A DNA stretch of 53,619 nt from a virus, in IMG/VR virus record IMGVR_UViG_3300042559_002371, positions 1 to 53,619 of that record. One strand, written 5' to 3'. Below the pieces are notes generated by a model. It did no database searches. It had not been told where the DNA came from and saw only the letters and a list, made by a program, of their open reading frames with translations. Positions 25,293 through 36,900 of the stretch are shown here, one piece after another (the first letter of the stretch is position 1; each line of letters begins with the position of its first letter). The translations under genes were made by a program, and so were the position numbers.

Positions 25293-26879
25293 CTATGGAA
25301 TAGCGTGCGTCCAAAGAGCACGGTTAGAGACGGCAATTGATGAAGAAACTACAGAAGACGGTAAATCAGTTTGACCTGATACAAGTCCTGTAACTCTTGG
25401 AGGAAGTGCAAGTATATTGTTTACACCAGTTGAAGCAAGGTGTGCGTGCCCAATAACTGTTGGTAGTGTTTGTGAACTTATAAGCAAAAGACCGTATGCA
25501 TATAGAGTTCCAGCAGTTTTTGACCAAGAGCTAGATAGATTTACTTCATAGCCTGTGTTTGCACTAGCAAATATTGTCGTATCGTTTGCTGTTGAAGCAA
25601 CCAAAGTTAAATCGCCTGTATTTTCATTAACTGAATATACAGCAAATTTAATCAATGAAGGTGTAGCACCTGCAGCAGTACCGCATGCCATAGAAAGTTT
25701 TGTGATTGTTTCTGTTTTAATTGCTCGACGATAGGTTAGTAACATATTTCCTGATGTACCGTAAGCAACACCAGTAAGCGGAGCTTTTCTATCAATACTT
25801 CCTTCACCATTAGTCAAAATATCTATATCACCAAGTCTTGTAGTTAGACCAGTAACTTGACTTGTAGAAATAGTTATTTCATCTCCACCACCAACTGCGT
25901 GAGTTGCTGCATGCAAAAGAATTGCTGACTCTTGAGTAGTGTCTACCCAAATAAGATCTGTATTTGCAGGTGGAATAGCTCCAGAAACTAATCCTGTCGC
26001 ACCTACCGAACCAGTTGCCCCAGTTGGTCCTTCAGGTCCTGTGGCTCCAGTAGGACCTGTGGGTCCAGTAACTCCAGTTGGTCCTACTGGACCAGTTGGA
26101 CCACCAGGAATACCAGCAGGACCTGTGGGTCCTGTTACACCATCTGCTCCACCTGTACCTTGTGGACCAGTAGCACCTGTTGCACCCGTTGGTCCAGTCA
26201 CACCAATTGGACCAACAAGTGCCCATTCTTGGTTTAGATCAGACCATGCATAAACAAATTCTTGAGCAACAACGTATGCGTCACCAATAGCTCCAATTGG
26301 GTTATCAGATTGCAGAAGATTTAAAGTTGCATAAGTTCCAAGAATACGAACACTAGACCCTTGAGGTCCAGTAGGACCAGCAGGACCTGTCGGACCAAAT
26401 GGACCAGCAGGACCTGTTGGACCCGAAGGTGCGATACTAGCTATAGTGTTAAAACCAGAGCCTGTATAAAAACTTACTTCATCAGTATCGGTATCAATCC
26501 AAATATCTCCAACTGAAGGAAATCCTGGTTGATTTGCAGAATAAGTTATATTTGAACGCCCTGCTTGGTCGTACACAATAGTTGAGGAAAAATTAGCAAG
26601 AGAGGTGCTAGATTTAACCCAGATTTGGTCTCCAACATTAAGAGCAAATCTAAAAGTTTCAAAAGATTGACCAACTGCTACCGATAAATTATCTACAATA
26701 TATGCTCGAGTAGCCTCTACTCCCAGTGCTTCCGCAGGTTCGATATAAATAGTTACAAGGGTTGCAACATTGGCGCGATTTGCGACAATAACAGAAGCAA
26801 CACCAGTAACGTCATTTGTAGCTAAAAGGGTAGGAATATTGGAATTAGGAGTCGATAATCCCAGTCGTTTGGTTGCCAT
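25293..26879 (-). CDS. Collagen-like tail fibre, anchor type B
   Basis: A 528-residue protein. Residues 1-105 form a beta-rich anchor ([35 protein letters not shown]), paralogous to the first ~105 residues of the 792-residue fibre. GXY stretches (about 155-180 and 230-300) surround an inserted GDAY...YAW...W domain. The C-terminal ~200 residues are a globular beta domain containing [12 protein letters not shown], often seen in phage fibres. AAGGAG precedes the ATG. The gene lies between the short fibre and the subtilase. Homotrimer expected from the collagen repeats. Confidence 0.8.
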   Translation of the reverse strand: MATKRLGLSTPNSNIPTLLATNDVTGVASVIVANRANVATLVTIYIEPAEALGVEATRAYIVDNLSVAVGQSFETFRFALNVGDQIWVKSSTSLANFSSTIVYDQAGRSNITYSANQPGFPSVGDIWIDTDTDEVSFYTGSGFNTIASIAPSGPTGPAGPFGPTGPAGPTGPQGSSVRILGTYATLNLLQSDNPIGAIGDAYVVAQEFVYAWSDLNQEWALVGPIGVTGPTGATGATGPQGTGGADGVTGPTGPAGIPGGPTGPVGPTGVTGPTGPTGATGPEGPTGATGSVGATGLVSGAIPPANTDLIWVDTTQESAILLHAATHAVGGGDEITISTSQVTGLTTRLGDIDILTNGEGSIDRKAPLTGVAYGTSGNMLLTYRRAIKTETITKLSMACGTAAGATPSLIKFAVYSVNENTGDLTLVASTANDTTIFASANTGYEVNLSSSWSKTAGTLYAYGLLLISSQTLPTVIGHAHLASTGVNNILALPPRVTGLVSGQTDLPSSVVSSSIAVSNRALWTHAIP

Positions 26880-26932
26880 TAGTCTCTCCTTACTCCGTCC
26901 ATACTATGCTTCATAATTATACCTTCAACTTA

Positions 26933-28522
26933 CTACACCGTGGCTCTAAAGAAGGAGTATTTCCTCTGTGATGCCATAGGAACATAAGCTATTTTTGTCT
27001 CTCCCCCGTGGACGCTGTGTTGGTTAGTATAATCATTATTTTGTCCACTTGTATAGAGAGCTGGGAGGGCTCTGCTCTTTATAAAATGAGCTACCTGTCT
27101 TGGTTCCCAATCGGGGTGCATCTGAAAAACTAAAGCAGCTATACCAGCTATTTGAGGGGCTGCCATTGATGTGCCGCTTAAAAGTTGCTGCTTGAAAGAG
27201 CCATTAAGAAAGTATGGATTGTTTGAATTACTATCGTTTGTTTGGCTCATAGCACTGATAATTCTTGAACCTGCCGCATAAACAGAAATTCCTGGCCCTG
27301 AATTACTAAAAGCTGCTTTTCTTTCCTCCCCTTGAGGAGTTGTTTCATGATCCATAGCTCCAACAGTTAGAACAGAATCTCGAGCATTTATGCTAGCGCC
27401 TGGAGTCCCACCTCTATGATAAAAAAAGTTACCAAAATCTGTATTTATAAAGTTGTCGTAATCTAAACCAGATTCAACATCTATTTTTAGATACTCGTTT
27501 CCAGCAGCATTGACAAATAAAATACCCGCTTGAGCACCAGTAACAATGTCAAAATCTACCGATGAAACCCTAAAGGGGTAGAAGTATGTTGAAGGAGCTA
27601 CTAATGCACCAGTGTGTCCTCGAGCAGTAGATAAAGTAGCACCAGTCCAAGGCGTTCCTCTATATGTACCACCATTAATTGCGTAAAGAATTTCTGATTC
27701 ATCAAGACCAAAGGAGAAAGATTCTGAATCGGCTCTATGAAAAATACCAAAGCCCCAGCTGTTTACAACTACCGTAGGTCTTCCATTTGTTTTATTATTG
27801 TGCCAACCGATAAGAACATCAAATGCTGTTGCCACATCTAAACCACCTCCAGTATCTCCTGGACCTTTTAAACCTTCTAATTTGATAGAAAATATTTGAG
27901 AATTTTTTGCCCAACCAAAAGTTTTACCTGCAACAGTAGCTGCTACATGGGTACCGTGACCATCATAGTCTTGATAAAAACCAGGTGGCATGCTTCCAGA
28001 AATCCCGCTGACTTGAAACCAGTCGACTAAATTTACTCTGCTAGCTCCAGAACCATCTAAACTTTGAAACTCTGGATGATTAGCTTGAATACCACTATCA
28101 ATAATTACAACGTCAACATTGCTACCATCAAGAACATAGTCATATGTTCCACCAGGATCGCTTAGACTTGTTCCATAAATATTTGTTGTAAGGGCATGTC
28201 TTAAAAGCCCCCAGTTGGATTTTGGACCAGTTTCTGTAGAGGTTTTATCAAAAGTTCCAACTTGAAAAGCTAATTTTGTAGGCTTAAAAATAGACAAATC
28301 TTGAACATCAGTAACTCTTGAATCCTGACGTAGAAATTCTGCTTCTTTGTCTGTCAACCAATAGGAAGTATTGTGAGGATTGTCTGGTCTTGGATTAGCA
28401 ACTTCTACTTCTCGAATTGGAATAGTTACTAAATTACTTCCATCGCGCAGCAAGTCATCCCACAAAGAGTCTGTTTTTTCAAGACTGTCTGCGGTTACTG
28501 TGTATTCCTTGTATTCACTCAT
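26933..28522 (-). CDS. Subtilisin-like serine protease (S8 family)
   Basis: The 529-residue protein has a complete catalytic triad: Asp142 in VVIIDSGIQANHPEF, His192 in DGHGTHVAATVAG and Ser452 in LLSGTSMAAPQIAG, with oxyanion Asn342 in VNAAGNE. Residues 1-125 look like an inhibitor or propeptide-like domain (strand-helix pattern, LTDKEAEFLRQDSRVTDV). No signal peptide or membrane segment is present, so a virion-bound or intracellular enzyme is more likely than a secreted one. It sits between two collagen-like fibres in the same run. It could mature fibres, degrade host surface proteins, or both. Substrate unknown. Confidence 0.9.
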   Translation of the reverse strand: MSEYKEYTVTADSLEKTDSLWDDLLRDGSNLVTIPIREVEVANPRPDNPHNTSYWLTDKEAEFLRQDSRVTDVQDLSIFKPTKLAFQVGTFDKTSTETGPKSNWGLLRHALTTNIYGTSLSDPGGTYDYVLDGSNVDVVIIDSGIQANHPEFQSLDGSGASRVNLVDWFQVSGISGSMPPGFYQDYDGHGTHVAATVAGKTFGWAKNSQIFSIKLEGLKGPGDTGGGLDVATAFDVLIGWHNNKTNGRPTVVVNSWGFGIFHRADSESFSFGLDESEILYAINGGTYRGTPWTGATLSTARGHTGALVAPSTYFYPFRVSSVDFDIVTGAQAGILFVNAAGNEYLKIDVESGLDYDNFINTDFGNFFYHRGGTPGASINARDSVLTVGAMDHETTPQGEERKAAFSNSGPGISVYAAGSRIISAMSQTNDSNSNNPYFLNGSFKQQLLSGTSMAAPQIAGIAALVFQMHPDWEPRQVAHFIKSRALPALYTSGQNNDYTNQHSVHGGETKIAYVPMASQRKYSFFRATV

Positions 28523-28534
28523 ATACCAGTCCTA

Positions 28535-30913
28535 TTAAATGGTTGATATATCTTTAATAATAATAGTGTTACCCATAGCTGGATGTGATAAGCATTGATA
28601 TCTATATCCTCCAGTTATGTTTTGACGAATTCTCCAATACAAGGTTCCAGATGTTTTACCTTGTGCATTTGAAGCAGTGCTTATAATTCCGTTAGTGTCT
28701 ACGTGAACAAGACCTTCGCTGAAGTTGTTTCCATCGGCTGTTTGAATAGCAAACGGGTGTCCAGCATTAGCAAGATTAAATGCAATTGTTGTTCCAGAAA
28801 TTGCATAAACAACTGGATTATTAGATAATCCGTAATGACTAGTAAATCTATACGCTGTTGTTCCTTGATTAGATACTGCTAACGTCGCTATAGCTGACTC
28901 ATAAATTTCATCTACTGTAACTGATGCAGATGTAATATCGTTGAGCGATCCAAAATTTGTAGTTCCAGCAGGACCAGTCGCACCAGTCGCACCAGTTGGG
29001 CCTGTAACTCCCGGACCAGTTGGACCAGTGATACCTTGAGGCCCCGTTACTGCAGGTCCTGTGGCTCCAGTTGGTCCTGTAGGACCTTGAGGACCAGTAG
29101 GTCCACCAGATGGGCCAGTAGGTCCTGTAGCACCTGTAGGACCTTGACCAGTTCCCTCAATCTCAACCCATTGAGTGCCGTTGTAGTAGTACAACTGAGA
29201 ACCAATAGGTGCATCACTAACATAAATAATTGCACCAGCACTTGCTGTAACTGATGAAAGATTAGCTACAGTAGTGCTATAAAGTTTTAGAGGAGAGTTT
29301 GCAATAACTTCTGTTGTAGCAGCTAAAGTAAGTGTTGTAGGAGAGCTAACAGTAAAAGTACCTAATCCTGAGCTAGGAGGTAAAATTTGTGAGCTTTCAA
29401 TTTGAGTTACTTTTAGTGTTTGTGTTGAAGCATCAAACTGAATTCCTTCATTGGTAACTCCGCCTTGAACTCCTTGAATATTTTCGTATAATCCAACAAA
29501 TGTTGTTGCGTCTAAAGTTTGAACAACAGCAACATTTGAAGCTCCAGCTTGTCCTTGAGGCCCTACAGGACCAGTAGCTCCCGTCGGACCAGTTGGGCCG
29601 CCAGAAGGGCCTGTTGGACCTGCTGGACCAGTTGACCCTGTAGAACCTGTTGGTCCGACTGGACCAGAAATTGCTCCAAGATTTATCCAAGTAGAGCCAG
29701 TCCAAAAATAAGTATCTCCTGTATCAAGAGTTACATATGCATCAGCTGTTGTATTTCCACTTGAAGGTAGAGATGCAAAATCAACAACACTTCCCTTAAT
29801 AGTGATATTTGTTCCAGCTGGACCTTGAACACCTGTCGGTCCTGTAGGTCCTGTAGGTCCTGCAACAGTGCTTGCGGCACCAGTTGCACCTGTAGGTCCT
29901 GTACTTCCTGTTGGTCCTGGAATAACTGAAGGGTCTCCCTGTGGACCAGTAGTTCCACGAGGTCCTGTTGCACCCGTTGGTCCAGTTGGACCCTGCACAG
30001 TTGATGCGGCACCTGTCGCACCTGTGGCTCCAGTTGGACCAGTTGCTCCATAAATAGGACCAACATTTGACCACTCAGAGCCAGTCCAAACATAAACATC
30101 TTTTGTATCAAGAGTTACATACGCATCCCCAGTCGTGTTCCCACTGGATGGCAATGCAGCAAAATTAGCTACCCCGCCCTTTAAATCAAGACTAGTTGCC
30201 TGAGGCCCAGCTGGGCCAGCAGGACCTGTAGGACCAGAAGGTCCAATATCTCCACCAATTCCAGCAGGGCCTGTCGCACCTGTTGGACCGACGGAACCTG
30301 TTGGTCCTGTAGGTCCACCAGATGGACCAGTAGCACCTGTAGCACCTGCAGGACCTGTAGCACCCGTTGGCCCAGAAGTAACTCCTGTACCAACAATTTC
30401 CCAACCTGTGGTTGTTTTTTGTTCTAGGGCGCCTCTTCCAGAGTTAAGCTCTGTGTTAAATCGAATATAGCCAACTTCAGCTGTAGACCTTCTATCTGCT
30501 GTAGGACCAGCATCTACATAGATAGTGTTGTACAAACCTCTAATCTCTTTATTAGTAAAAGTTTGTGACAAATTTTCAGGTAACGCCGAGTCCTCTTGAG
30601 CGATACCTACGCAGCTAAATGAAGCATTAGGAGTGCTTGAACGTACCCAAAGTGTGTCACCTGGATTTATAGCAAATCTAAATGTTTCAAAAGAAGCCCC
30701 GATAGGGATATCAAGATTAAAAGCAATGTAAGCAAAGTTGGACTGTTGAACAGCATTTGCTGGTGCAATCCAAATACTAACCTTACATGCTGGTACTGCT
30801 ACTACACCTCTATTTGCGACAATGACTGAAACAAGATGTGCATCAGAAAATGTAGCAAGAACTGTGTCAGTATTACCCGTTGGGTTTGATATCCCAAGTC
30901 GCTGAATTGGCAT
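28535..30913 (-). CDS. Collagen-like tail fibre with C-terminal cupredoxin-like domain, anchor type B
   Basis: A 792-residue protein. Residues 1-105 are the same anchor type as in the 528-residue fibre ([38 protein letters not shown]). Several GXY stretches alternate with two inserted [18 protein letters not shown] domains and a beta segment near 500-590. The last ~140 residues look like a cupredoxin: a GHPFAIQ strand and [15 protein letters not shown], which align with the His and Cys-x2-His of plastocyanin and pseudoazurin. The axial Met position seems to be Asn. Copper binding is possible, but the domain may be purely structural. Confidence 0.8.
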   Translation of the reverse strand: MPIQRLGISNPTGNTDTVLATFSDAHLVSVIVANRGVVAVPACKVSIWIAPANAVQQSNFAYIAFNLDIPIGASFETFRFAINPGDTLWVRSSTPNASFSCVGIAQEDSALPENLSQTFTNKEIRGLYNTIYVDAGPTADRRSTAEVGYIRFNTELNSGRGALEQKTTTGWEIVGTGVTSGPTGATGPAGATGATGPSGGPTGPTGSVGPTGATGPAGIGGDIGPSGPTGPAGPAGPQATSLDLKGGVANFAALPSSGNTTGDAYVTLDTKDVYVWTGSEWSNVGPIYGATGPTGATGATGAASTVQGPTGPTGATGPRGTTGPQGDPSVIPGPTGSTGPTGATGAASTVAGPTGPTGPTGVQGPAGTNITIKGSVVDFASLPSSGNTTADAYVTLDTGDTYFWTGSTWINLGAISGPVGPTGSTGSTGPAGPTGPSGGPTGPTGATGPVGPQGQAGASNVAVVQTLDATTFVGLYENIQGVQGGVTNEGIQFDASTQTLKVTQIESSQILPPSSGLGTFTVSSPTTLTLAATTEVIANSPLKLYSTTVANLSSVTASAGAIIYVSDAPIGSQLYYYNGTQWVEIEGTGQGPTGATGPTGPSGGPTGPQGPTGPTGATGPAVTGPQGITGPTGPGVTGPTGATGATGPAGTTNFGSLNDITSASVTVDEIYESAIATLAVSNQGTTAYRFTSHYGLSNNPVVYAISGTTIAFNLANAGHPFAIQTADGNNFSEGLVHVDTNGIISTASNAQGKTSGTLYWRIRQNITGGYRYQCLSHPAMGNTIIIKDISTI

Positions 30914-30922
30914 GTGTCTCTC

Positions 30923-33900
30923 CTACGCCTGAGCTTCTGCCCATGACATCTTCGCTGAAGTTAGTGTAGAGTTACCAGTCAATCTTGACACAGCTACTGT
31001 CAAAATATCTGGACCGTCTGGGAAGATAGAGTCTCCACCAAGAATCGAGTTTGAAAGCTCGAACAAGGTTGATACGTCCACCACGGTGGTGTCTTCTGCA
31101 CCAGCAGCTCCACCAGCGGCACGGAAGTTGTAAACCTGAACTCCACCTGAAACAGTGTCTTGAGCAGTGTGCTCAACAATCTGAGTCAAGGAAGGTGAGT
31201 CTACACCTACGAAGTTCAAGTTGTTCAAACGTGGGTTCAAAAGAACCTTAACGTCGACAAGCTGTGTTGTAGATACACCAATTTCTTGTAGGCGTAGCTG
31301 CATTCGGTTAAGAACATCTCGGTCACCAAGCTTACCTGTCAAACCTTCAGATACTGAAGGAGAGAGACGGATTGAAAGCAATGGCTGGTAGTTAGGACCA
31401 GAAGTATTGTTCAATGAGCCGTTTGGATATAGGAAGTAGGTGTACTGAGTATTACCTTGTGAAGTGAAGTTAATAACTTCAGAGATAATGATGTTTGGAT
31501 CATTAGCAGCGGTCACAGGGGTAGTAACGTTAGTTGCTTGATATGTAAACACTGTGTCACTTGTTCTAGTTACATAGAACGGACCATTTGGTACACGACT
31601 AGAACCATAAATACCAGCATACATACCAGTAGTTAGACCGTGTGGCAGTGTTGTTGTGATAGTTACTGTAGTTCCACTTTGAGCACTCTGAATGGTCTGA
31701 GGATTAATAGAGTATCCAGTGCCACGGCTAATTGTTACGTTAGGTGGAGTCAAGTGAATCAAGTTTGGTGAGTTAACCAAAACTCCATACAACCCATCGT
31801 TTGTCAAGTTTGCACGAGTATTTGAACCAACAATTTGAGTTGCTGGGTTCAAAGTATTAGTACCTGGGAACCCGTTAGTTGCAATTGACTGGAACTGTAG
31901 GATGTCACCAGTAGCAAAACCGTGACTTTGAACAGTAAACAAGTCAGTTGTTAGGTTGATACCAGATGAAGCAAATGACTTAGCTGTGGTTCCACGAACA
32001 TCCAAGGTCTGGCTTGAACCAGTGAACAAGTACGCGTTGTCGTCGTCAAATCGACCATCCATGATGACCGATGTACCCCAGTGGAACAAGTAAGGAATGT
32101 AAGTTGGGTTCTCGTAAGTTACAACTTCGTAACGAGCTGGCAAGTTACCAGAGCGGAAGTATGACTCAAAGAGGTTGTTGTTGTGGACAAACTCGTGGAC
32201 ATATTGAACCTGACCGTCTACAGTCTTGAATCCAAAACGAATCTTACCTGCACCGTACCAAGAGTAGTCGATGTAGGCCATTTGAATACGAGAGATGTCG
32301 AGGTTATAACCAGTTGGTCCAGAGCCATCACAAATATCAATATTCCACTGACTTTGTGGTACACGAGTGTCTACAGTCTTTGTGATAACAATACCTGACT
32401 TAGCAGGTACAAATGAGTGAACTGTAGTTGTTCCTGTTGTAGACAAATCTACGTTAACTTCTGAATCTGGGTCAGCAAGAAGCATAAAACTGTTGTTGTT
32501 AATTAAATCAACGTAGTAAGTACGACCGTTAATCATTCCACCAACAGGCTCACCATCGATTGAGTTATAAATAACTGGCAAACGGTCTGAGAAACCGTGA
32601 CCAATAATACTAAATACGTTAGTAGTTGTATTTACTTGAGTCTGTGGATTAAATTCTTTCTCAGTTCCAGAAGATCCCTTATATTCAGGGCGGATTGCCA
32701 TACGTGTATCAGACTCAATTTCAGCAATTCTATAAGACTGACCACGCATTACAATAAAGTCACCAACAGTAAGTTGCGCTTCAAAGCTTGTGTTTGATCC
32801 AAATACAAGTTCTGAACCTTGTAGACATGATGCTGTTCCAGCAAGCTGCTGAGTAGAAGAGCGACGGACTGCATAGATATCTTGACCATCAAACTCAAAG
32901 AAAGCACCGTTCTGGAAGTCAAACATACCTTCACGAACAGCACCATTTGACCACTCACGGACATAGAACTGAGGGAATCCGTAGGCACGGTTCTCTACAA
33001 TTGGCTCTAATGCCGTAAAGCGGAAGGTAGTTAAGTCAACAACTGTTACTTGGAACTCACCGTTATATACCGTGCTTGTATTTCCATAAGAATCTTCAGC
33101 AGCATTGACAACAATAAACAAACCTGACACAAGACCGTGTGGACGTCTAGTCTTACACTCAATTTGAAGTGATGAGAACTGCTTCATGCTCTCAAGGTCA
33201 ATTGAAGGTTGGAAGTTAACACCGCAAGAAGACTGAATACCCTTACCTGACTGGTAACGGAAGTACTTACGTGTTTGACGAACAATCTGACCAAACGATG
33301 TCTTAGATCCCACTGACATCTCAACGCCACCGTCGAATGGACGGTGTAGTGAGTAACCTTGTGGACGAACATATACGAAGGTTGGATACGAATAGGAAAC
33401 AGCGCTGTATGCATTTGCATATGGACGGTCAACCGTAATCTGAGTGTCACCACCGATAGCAGTGATACGACGAATGATTGGTCCGACTGGGATTGTGTTT
33501 GTTAAAGTAAACCCTGTACCAGTACCTTGAGTGCTGAAGTCAACAGCTTGAAGGTTGTTTTGAGCGTCACTCAGTGTTGAGTGAAGGGTAACTTCTGTGT
33601 TAGAAACTGCACGAACGTAGTAGTAGTAACCATCAACTAGAGGAGCTGGTGGTACACCGCCATTTGCCGCAAACTTGACCACATCTCCAGTTGCAAAGTT
33701 GTGGCTATCTAGAATTCGATTGTTGGTTGTGTTTACATCTACGTCAGCAAATGTCTTTGAAACATTTGAGATAGAGAAGTTAGTTCCAGTACCTGTAGTT
33801 GTGATGTCAATAATATTTGTATTATTAGTAGCATCAGTTGCTGTTGGGTGTAGGCTCATAGTTGAACCAGCAGAAACAGCTCTTACAAAGTAAGTAGCAC

Positions 33901-36900
33901 CTTCTACAAGAGGCGCTGGGGCAGTTCCACCACCAGCAGAGAAAACAACCTGTGTACCAGTTGTAAAAGTGTTGCTCTTAGTGATGAGATTAGTTGATGC
34001 GTTAACATCTGCAGCAGCAAAAACCATAGTTCCATGCTGCTTAATTGTGTTAGGTGGGAAGAGGCGGAAACGGTCTCCCACCTTTAGAATCTTAGAGAAC
34101 GCAGTACCAGAACCGTTAACAAGAACAGAACCTGAGGTAACGCTTACAGTTCCAGAACCAGTAACGTTACCGTTAATTTGGTCAGTAATAAGCTTGTGAC
34201 CTACACCAGTTCCCCAGTCGGTAATATTGAGAGTGATACCAGATGCAGCATTTTCTGCAGAAGTTGCTAAGCGTAGGTAGTCTCGGTTAATTGCAACAAC
34301 GTAGTAATCTGTGTTGTTTGTTAAACCACCAATATCAGTAGCTGCATCTCCTTGGTCATATGTAACTTTTGTTCCAGTAGTGAAACCATGAGATTGAATC
34401 AAGAATGTGTTTAATTCAAGATCTACAGCGCCACGAGGGTTAAATACCTTTGTAATAATTGGAACGTTACCAGCAGCTTCTACAGTAAATGTGTCTGGAG
34501 AAGGTGTTGAAGTGATTGTGTAAATGCCGTCTGGAGTCTTAGACAAAGAACGTAGAGTGTGTCGACCAACACCAACTGGGCTTGCAGTCAAATCTACTGC
34601 AGTACCTGCATCAGCATTTTCAGGGGTAGTTGCCAACTTAATGTTGTCACCATCTACGAAAATCACATAATAAGGAGTAGCTGTAGTTAGACCATTTACA
34701 ACTGTTTGACCCTTTGAGTCATACTCAACAAGTTCGCCCTGTAAGAATCCGTGGTTAGGCAAGGTGATTGTGTCTGTTGTGTAATCAAGAGAGGTGATGA
34801 ACAAGGAGTGAGTACCTGTTGCTGGCCAAGGATCTTGGTTTGTGATGTTAGCAATTGTAGTCAAAGCTCTGTTAGTAGCTAGTCGAACAATGCTGTTGTC
34901 AACCTTAACAATAAAGTAGGTAGTGTTATCTGTTAAACCAGGAATTACAACGTTGGCTGTAATACCCTTTGAATAGCGAATAGCCTGACCAGAAACAAGA
35001 CCATGGTTAGGAATATACAAAGTATCTTCAAGAGCATTAACAGTCAAGAAGATAAAGCTGTGACCAGTTCCAGTTCCAGCACTAGTGAAGTTAATATATG
35101 TTGGAGAGTTCAAAGAAGACTTCAAACGAATTTGGTTAGCGTTTAGAACCTCAGCAACATAGTAAGTAGCTTGGTCAATAAGAGGTGCGATTGCTGTTCC
35201 GTCACCAACTTGATATCTCAACGGCTGATCAACCAAGAAACCGTGGTTACTAATAGTCAAGGTATCTGTGGCTACGTTTACAACAACTCTACTAATCTTT
35301 GCTGTAGTAGCAACTTCTCTTGAAGATGGATTTGTAAGGTTAATATTTGTGAATGAAGGAGAAGGAGTTGTGCTCAAACGATAGCTGAACGCATTCACAG
35401 TGTTTACATAATAAATAGCGTTATTTGTAATTCCTGTTGGAGGAACTCCATTAAAGGTTACTTGAATTGCTTCACCATTGGTAAGCGTGTGAGCTGCAGG
35501 ACTGTGAATTTGATCGTTCTGTGTATCAAAGTTAATTGGAACAAATGAGTGGAATGAAGTACCAGCAGCAGCAATAGCAATTGCGTTAGTCCCATTTTCT
35601 GCATCTTGTGCCGTAGGGTGAATACTGTTACCAGTGGTAAAGCTAGAAATTAGTGTTACTGTAACTTGACCTTCACCAGTGTTATAGGCAGAAATGTTTG
35701 CAATAGGTGAGCCGTTAAATGTATTAGCGCCATCAAACAAACCTGTAGATGTTCCTACGTTTGTAGCAGTAGATACGATAAATGAACCACCACCACCACC
35801 TGAATGGTTTGCAGTTGTGGAGCGAGCACCGCCACCACCAGAGTAACCACCACCACCACCAGATTGACCTACACGCTGGCCGTCTGACTGACCACCACCA
35901 CCAAATCCACCGTATCCACCAATACGAGTGTTGGTTCCCATGGTCAAGCCGTCAAGGAATGAACCTCCACCAAATGTAGGCTCTGAAGTAAAACTACCGT
36001 TCTGTCCGCGAGAGAAGAAACCACCACCAGCAGCAGAGTAACCAAAAGGACTCTGAGCACGACCACCAAAACCTACAGCTCCACCAGCTTGCTGATTGTT
36101 AGTAGAAGTTCCACCAAGTCTTGTTAAAACACCATCTCGTCCAGCACCAGTGTTTGGCTCACCTGCACCACCACCAGCAACAAACAAAGGCTCGTTACCA
36201 GTTTTACGAACAACAAATGTTCCACCACCAGAACCACCCCAAACTCCACCTGAAGTTGGAGCGTCTCCTCGTTGTCCAACAGCAATAGTGATAACTTCAC
36301 CCTTGGTTAGAGCAATACGACCTTCAACAATTGCTCCACGACCAACAGAGCCCGCTCCTCCACCATCAAAACCAGAAGCACCACGGACGTTAAAGCTATA
36401 AATACCAGAAACAGGAACTGTCCAGTCTTGGTAGCCTTGGAAGGCACCTTGAGAAATGTATAGGTCATCCCACGTTGTGCTGTATGAGTTTCTCATTTCA
36501 GTTTGAGTAGGACCTACTCGACCAGTTTTTCCACAAGTGGTAAATGTGTGGGATGTGAATGCGTATAAAGCTTGAGAACCAGCAAACTCAGAAATTGAAA
36601 CGTTCTTTAGGAAGTACGTGTCACCGCTAGTTAGTCCTGTAAGAGGTGTTCCATTTGTAAAATATTTAACAGCTTGATTTGTAGGGGTTGAAGCGTCAAT
36701 ATTGAGCTTATTTGCAAAAACAACAGGAGTGTTAAATTTAATAGTTCCAGCAGTGCTCTCTGTAATGTTGATTGCAGTACCGTTAAAAGTTGTACTAAAT
36801 TTTAGTTTTTTAGGTTCTGTTGTAGTTACATATACAAGACCGTTTTCAGTGAAACCAGTAAGAGAACCAATACCAGAAGTGTAAAGAAAAGCAACTCCCG

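Noticed and set aside
25939-26253. Plus-strand frame rich in PVAPVGP repeats opposite a fibre gene
   Set aside because: It is the mirror reading of collagen GXY codons on the minus strand; no ribosome site, and similar mirror frames occur opposite every collagen-like stretch.
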